From Oscillospiraceae bacterium (GTDB lineage Bacteria > Bacillota > Clostridia > Oscillospirales > Ruminococcaceae): a stretch of 17,713 nt of DNA. Shown one piece after another: positions 15,280-17,713 of this stretch. The stretch covers positions 1 through 17,713 of the forward strand of contig CAAGJO010000025.1 of assembly GCA_900770285.1 (NCBI GenBank), read 5' to 3'. Under the pieces are notes generated by a model. It was not told the origin of the DNA. It saw only the letters and a program-made list of their open reading frames with translations, and searched no databases. The translations under genes and the position numbers were made by a program. The first letter of the stretch is position 1; every line of letters begins with the position of its first letter.

Positions 15280-15309
15280 AGTAATAAACCTCCGTTTTCA
15301 ATGTTAGTA

Positions 15310-15363
15310 TCGGGTCTTAACCGATTTGGTTTACCCGACTTTGAGTTAAACTACAAACTCAAA
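15310..15363 (-). promoter_or_regulatory. Two-hairpin leader upstream of rpsD, candidate S4 autoregulatory RNA
   Basis: In the transcript, hairpin A pairs TTTGAGTT with AACTCAAA (15363-15356 and 15347-15340; 8-base perfect stem, 8-base loop). Hairpin B has an outer TCGGGT/ACCCGA stem (15338-15333 with 15315-15310) and an inner AACC/GGTT stem closing a 5-base loop. It ends about 20 bases before the rpsD ribosome binding site. S4 is a known translational autoregulator, which makes this a plausible target; no match to a described S4 motif was tested. Confidence 0.4.
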
Positions 15364-15369
15364 TTTCGA

Positions 15370-15765
15370 TTATACACGTCTTCTCTTTGGAGGACGGCAT
15401 CCGTTGTGAGGAATTGGGGTAACATCCTTGATAAGCTTTACCTCAAGATCCTCTGACTGAAGTGCTCTGATAGCAGCTTCACGTCCTGCACCAGGTCCCT
15501 TTACAAATACTTCTACAGTCTTAAGACCGTGCTCCTTAGCAGCTCTTGCAGCTGTTTCAGCAGCTGTCTGAGCAGCGAATGGTGTAGACTTCTTAGAGCC
15601 TCTGAATCCAAGTCCGCCTGCTGAAGCCCAGGAAATTGCATTTCCCTGCATATCTGTAATAGTTACGATAGTGTTATTGAAAGTAGACTGGATATGAACC
15701 TGTCCCTGTTCAATATTTTTTCTTTCACGACGACGGCGAATAGTTGTTTTCTTAGCCTGAGCCAT
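15370..15765 (-). CDS. rpsK: 30S ribosomal protein S11
   Basis: S11 sits on the platform of the small subunit near the mRNA exit. The 131-residue length is normal. Recognisable blocks are HIQSTFNNTIVTITDMQGN (about 24-42), GGLGFRGSKKSTPFAAQTAA, the GPGAGREAAIRAL loop (about 90-102) and the C-terminal DVTPIPHNGCRPPKRRRV. AGGAGG lies 9 bases before the ATG. It follows rpsM by 15 bases. Confidence 0.99.
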   Translation of the reverse strand: MAQAKKTTIRRRRERKNIEQGQVHIQSTFNNTIVTITDMQGNAISWASAGGLGFRGSKKSTPFAAQTAAETAARAAKEHGLKTVEVFVKGPGAGREAAIRALQSEDLEVKLIKDVTPIPHNGCRPPKRRRV

Positions 15766-15780
15766 TGTTCATACCCTCCT

Positions 15781-16149
15781 TTACTTCTTCTTGTTAGCGA
15801 TTGTCTTTACAGGACCCTTACGAGTTCTTGCATTTGTCTTGGTTCTCTGTCCACGCACAGGAAGTCCTCTGCGGTGACGGATTCCACGATAACAACCGAT
15901 TTCTGTAAGTCTCTTGATATTAAGAGCTACCGTTCTTCTGAGGTCGCCCTCAACAGTCAAATTATGATCAATATATTCACGCAATTTTGCTACATCGTCC
16001 TCAGACATATCCTTTACACGAGTATCAGGATTTACGCCTGTCTCAGCAAGAATCTTAGTAGCAGTTTTCTGACCGATGCCATAAACGTAAGTAAGAGCAA
16101 TTTCGATTCTCTTATCTCTTGGCAGGTCGATACCAGCAATACGAGCCAT
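15781..16149 (-). CDS. rpsM: 30S ribosomal protein S13
   Basis: S13 is in the head of the small subunit and bridges to the large subunit and P-site tRNA. It is 122 residues long. Typical blocks are MARIAGIDLPRDKRIEIALTY, the helix-hairpin-helix-like YGIGQKTATKIL (about 24-35), and the Arg-rich YRGIRHRRGLPVRGQRTKTNAR (about 88-109) with a basic tail. A GGAGGT site lies about 12 bases before the ATG, slightly far but the only candidate. Confidence 0.99.
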   Translation of the reverse strand: MARIAGIDLPRDKRIEIALTYVYGIGQKTATKILAETGVNPDTRVKDMSEDDVAKLREYIDHNLTVEGDLRRTVALNIKRLTEIGCYRGIRHRRGLPVRGQRTKTNARTRKGPVKTIANKKK

Positions 16150-16178
16150 TATTTAGCTGCACCTCCATTATTGGTTTG

Positions 16179-16292
16179 TTAGCCCTGACGTTGTTTGTGC
16201 TTTGGGTTCTGACAGATTACCATAATCTTGCCTTTTCTTTTGATAACCTTGCACTTTTCGCACATAGGCTTAACTGAAGGTCTTACTTTCAT
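16179..16292 (-). CDS. rpmJ: 50S ribosomal protein L36
   Basis: A 37-residue protein. It begins MKVRPSVKPMCEKCKVIKR and ends with PKHKQRQG. C11, C14, C27 and H32 form the zinc ribbon of zinc-binding L36, which binds 23S rRNA. AAGGAGG lies 8 bases before the ATG. Its place between infA and rpsM is the standard one. Confidence 0.98.
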   Translation of the reverse strand: MKVRPSVKPMCEKCKVIKRKGKIMVICQNPKHKQRQG

Positions 16293-16358
16293 TGAAATAC
16301 CTCCTTAATAAATACACAAGAACATTTTTGTTCTTTTCTTCCGCTGGGGCAAAGGGTT

Positions 16359-16577
16359 TTACTTTGCTCTCCAAGTGATTCTTCCCTTTGTCAAGTCATA
16401 AGGTGACATCTCGACCGTGACCTTATCTCCGGGTACGATACGAATGTAATTCATACGAAGCTTACCCGAAATATGAGCAAGAATTTTATGACCGTTTGAA
16501 AGTTCAACTTGGAACGTTGCGTTTGGCAGAGCCTCTACAACCGTACCTTCAAGTTCAATTACATCTTCTTTTGACAT
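16359..16577 (-). CDS. infA: Translation initiation factor IF-1
   Basis: A 72-residue OB-fold protein that binds the A site of the small subunit during initiation. It runs from MSKEDVIELEGTVVEALPN through FQVELSNGHKILAHISGKLR to PYDLTKGRITWRAK, a full-length match. I chose the ATG at 16577, with GGGAGGT about 8 bases upstream. The frame remains open for 21 more codons, but those lie in the end of the KOW protein gene and its ribosome binding site. Confidence 0.98.
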   Translation of the reverse strand: MSKEDVIELEGTVVEALPNATFQVELSNGHKILAHISGKLRMNYIRIVPGDKVTVEMSPYDLTKGRITWRAK

Positions 16578-16593
16578 TAAAAAACCTCCCCAT

Positions 16594-16875
16594 TTAAAGG
16601 TTTTGGGTCTGCTGAAAATTCGTATGGGTTTTGTACTCATTTATCAGCCGTCTTAACTTTTTGTCCGTCAGTCCCTCAAGGTCGATTTGTGCGCCCGCAG
16701 GTGAAATGTGCTTCATATTTTTTCGCTTAGGCTTTGAAAGTCTGCGCTTTCTGCCGTCTGCAATGTAAACGAAACCGTCGTGAACTCCCACTGCAACAAA
16801 TAGGGAGCCTTTGTCACGCCCTGCGTTCGCTGCGACCAGTGAACCGGCTTTTATATTCACAACGCCTTTACCCAT
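16594..16875 (-). CDS. KOW-domain RNA-binding protein (L14e-like)
   Basis: A 93-residue protein with an N-terminal KOW/SH3-like domain (about 6-50: GSLVAANAGRDKGSLFVAVG, then FVYIADGRKRRLSKPKRKN) and a short C-terminal helix region. The KOW motif binds RNA; the family resembles archaeal/eukaryotic L14e and is found in Clostridia in this very position, between map and infA. Its role in ribosomes or translation is not established. Its ATG shares a base with the map stop (TGATG), so it is translationally coupled to map. Confidence 0.9.
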   Translation of the reverse strand: MGKGVVNIKAGSLVAANAGRDKGSLFVAVGVHDGFVYIADGRKRRLSKPKRKNMKHISPAGAQIDLEGLTDKKLRRLINEYKTHTNFQQTQNL

Positions 16876-17621
16876 CAGACTTTTGTCAGAATGACGTTTC
16901 CGTCTTTGGTAATTGCGATTGTATGCTCAAAGTGAGCGGAAAGCTTTCCGTCTTTAGTTCTTACCGTCCATTTATTCGGCATTGTATAAACCTGAGCGGT
17001 GCCCATATTTATCATAGGCTCTATGGCGATTACCATACCTGGAACAAGTCTTATGCCGTGGCCGGGTTTTCCGTAGTTAGGCACTTCAGGATCTTCGTGA
17101 AGATCTCTTCCGACGCCGTGACCTACAAATTCTCTTACAACGGAATAGCCGTTATCCTCATTGTGCTTTGCGATCGCTGCTCCTATATCTCCAAGTCTTA
17201 CGCCCGGCTTTGCCATATCCAAAGCAATTTTAAGGCTTTCCTCTGTGGAGTCAAGAAGCGCCTGAGCTTCCGGAGTAATATCGCCTACTGCAAAAGTTCT
17301 GCATGAATCTCCGTGATAGCCGTCAATGTAAGCTCCTACATCGACCGAGACAATATCTCCCGCTTCAATCTTACGAGGACCCGGAATACCGTGGATTACC
17401 TCGTCGTTAACGGAAATACAGGCAGAGCCCGGAAATCCGCCGTAGCCAAGAAAGCTTGGCTTTGCACCGTGAGAAGTAATATATCTGTAAACGACTTTAT
17501 CAAGTTCGTGGGTAGTCATGCCCGGCTTGATAGCCTCGCCTGCAGCGATCAATGCACCGGCGGTGATTTCTCCCGCCTTACGCATTTTATCGATTTCTTT
17601 ATTGGATTTAACACATATCAT
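16875..17621 (-). CDS. map: Methionine aminopeptidase, type I
   Basis: This enzyme removes the initiator methionine from nascent proteins. It is 248 residues long, as usual for type Ia without an N-terminal extension. The five metal ligands expected for the family are present: D94 and D105 (in SVDVGAYIDGYHGDSC), H168 (GHGVGR), E201 (IEPMI) and E232 (FEHT). H77 (HGIPG) and H175 are the usual active-site histidines. An AGAGG site lies about 11 bases before the ATG. It follows the predicted adk by 30 bases. Confidence 0.98.
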   Translation of the reverse strand: MICVKSNKEIDKMRKAGEITAGALIAAGEAIKPGMTTHELDKVVYRYITSHGAKPSFLGYGGFPGSACISVNDEVIHGIPGPRKIEAGDIVSVDVGAYIDGYHGDSCRTFAVGDITPEAQALLDSTEESLKIALDMAKPGVRLGDIGAAIAKHNEDNGYSVVREFVGHGVGRDLHEDPEVPNYGKPGHGIRLVPGMVIAIEPMINMGTAQVYTMPNKWTVRTKDGKLSAHFEHTIAITKDGNVILTKV

Positions 17622-17651
17622 TTTGACTAAAACCTCTGAAATTTCTTTCGA

Positions 17652-17713
17652 TTAGTCTTTAACTGCGGCAAGCACAAGCTTTGCTGTTTCCTCAAGGCTG
17701 CTGCCGTTTTCAA
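17652..17713 (-). CDS. adk: C-terminal end of an upstream gene, probably adenylate kinase (partial)
   Basis: The window cuts this gene. Nineteen codons before the TAA at 17654-17652 are visible, reading ENGSSLEETAKLVLAAVKD. The peptide has the amphipathic helical character of an adenylate kinase C-terminus, but the identification rests mainly on the conserved order secY-adk-map-infA in Clostridia. Confidence 0.55.
   Translation of the reverse strand, partial: ENGSSLEETAKLVLAAVKD

Noticed and set aside
16318..16335. Hairpin AAGAACA-TTTT-TGTTCTT between infA and rpmJ
   Set aside because: A 7-base AT-rich stem without a following T-run on the transcribed strand; too weak to call a terminator or regulator.
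16349..16367. GCAAAG/CTTTGC hairpin over the infA stop codon
   Set aside because: Only 6 bases long, with no U-tract and no positional logic; probably chance.
16578..16640. 21-codon N-terminal extension of IF-1
   Set aside because: IF-1 is 72 residues in bacteria and a strong ribosome binding site precedes the internal ATG at 16577; the extension overlaps the KOW gene.

Overview
The window looks like a contig end from a low-to-mid GC Gram-positive anaerobe of the Clostridia (Ruminococcus/Oscillospiraceae-like; this placement is inference). Reasons: near-consensus sigma-A promoters (TTGACa/t, 17 bp, TATAAT), strong AGGAGG ribosome binding sites, the order adk-map-KOW protein-infA-rpmJ-rpsM-rpsK-rpsD-rpoA-rplQ, and a zinc-free S4. 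Apart from one gene, everything is on the minus strand.

Layout from left to right. (1) 1-97: an inverted copy of an internal piece of the galactofuranosyltransferase gene at 7151-7247. It is fused onto the 3' end of feoB, so feoB lacks its true C-terminus. This is most simply a chimeric junction at the contig end. (2) 85-2089: feoA-feoB ferrous iron uptake operon with its own promoter. (3) 2149-11196: a surface-polysaccharide operon. In transcription order it encodes two GT2 glycosyltransferases, the permease and ATPase of a polysaccharide ABC exporter, a GlfT2-like galactofuranosyltransferase, a fusion of an Fe-S/FrhB-type oxidoreductase with a polysaccharide pyruvyltransferase, and UDP-galactopyranose mutase. 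Two tandem promoters lie in front and a terminator at the end. (4) 11295-11696: a small membrane protein of unknown function with a perfect-consensus promoter. It is divergent from (5) 11918-13093: a plus-strand membrane-anchored metallophosphoesterase with its own promoter and terminator. (6) 13180-17713: the distal part of the spc/alpha ribosomal protein operon, entered at the last codons of a gene that is adk by position, and ended by a strong terminator after rplQ.

How the genes work together. Glf makes UDP-galactofuranose, the GlfT2-like enzyme polymerises it, the two GT2 enzymes probably build the linker or other sugars, the fusion protein probably adds pyruvate ketals (and does an unknown redox step), and the ABC transporter exports the lipid-linked chain. 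The predicted product is a pyruvylated galactofuranose-containing wall or capsular polymer. Its structure cannot be read from sequence. I found no phage, insertion sequence, CRISPR array, rRNA or tRNA. The most unusual biology is the oxidoreductase-pyruvyltransferase fusion inside a GlfT2/ABC-exporter galactofuranan cassette; the most important caution is the artefact-like inverted junction at the left end. No gene-free stretch exceeds 300 bases; the largest (11031-11294 and 11697-11917) hold the promoters and repeats listed.
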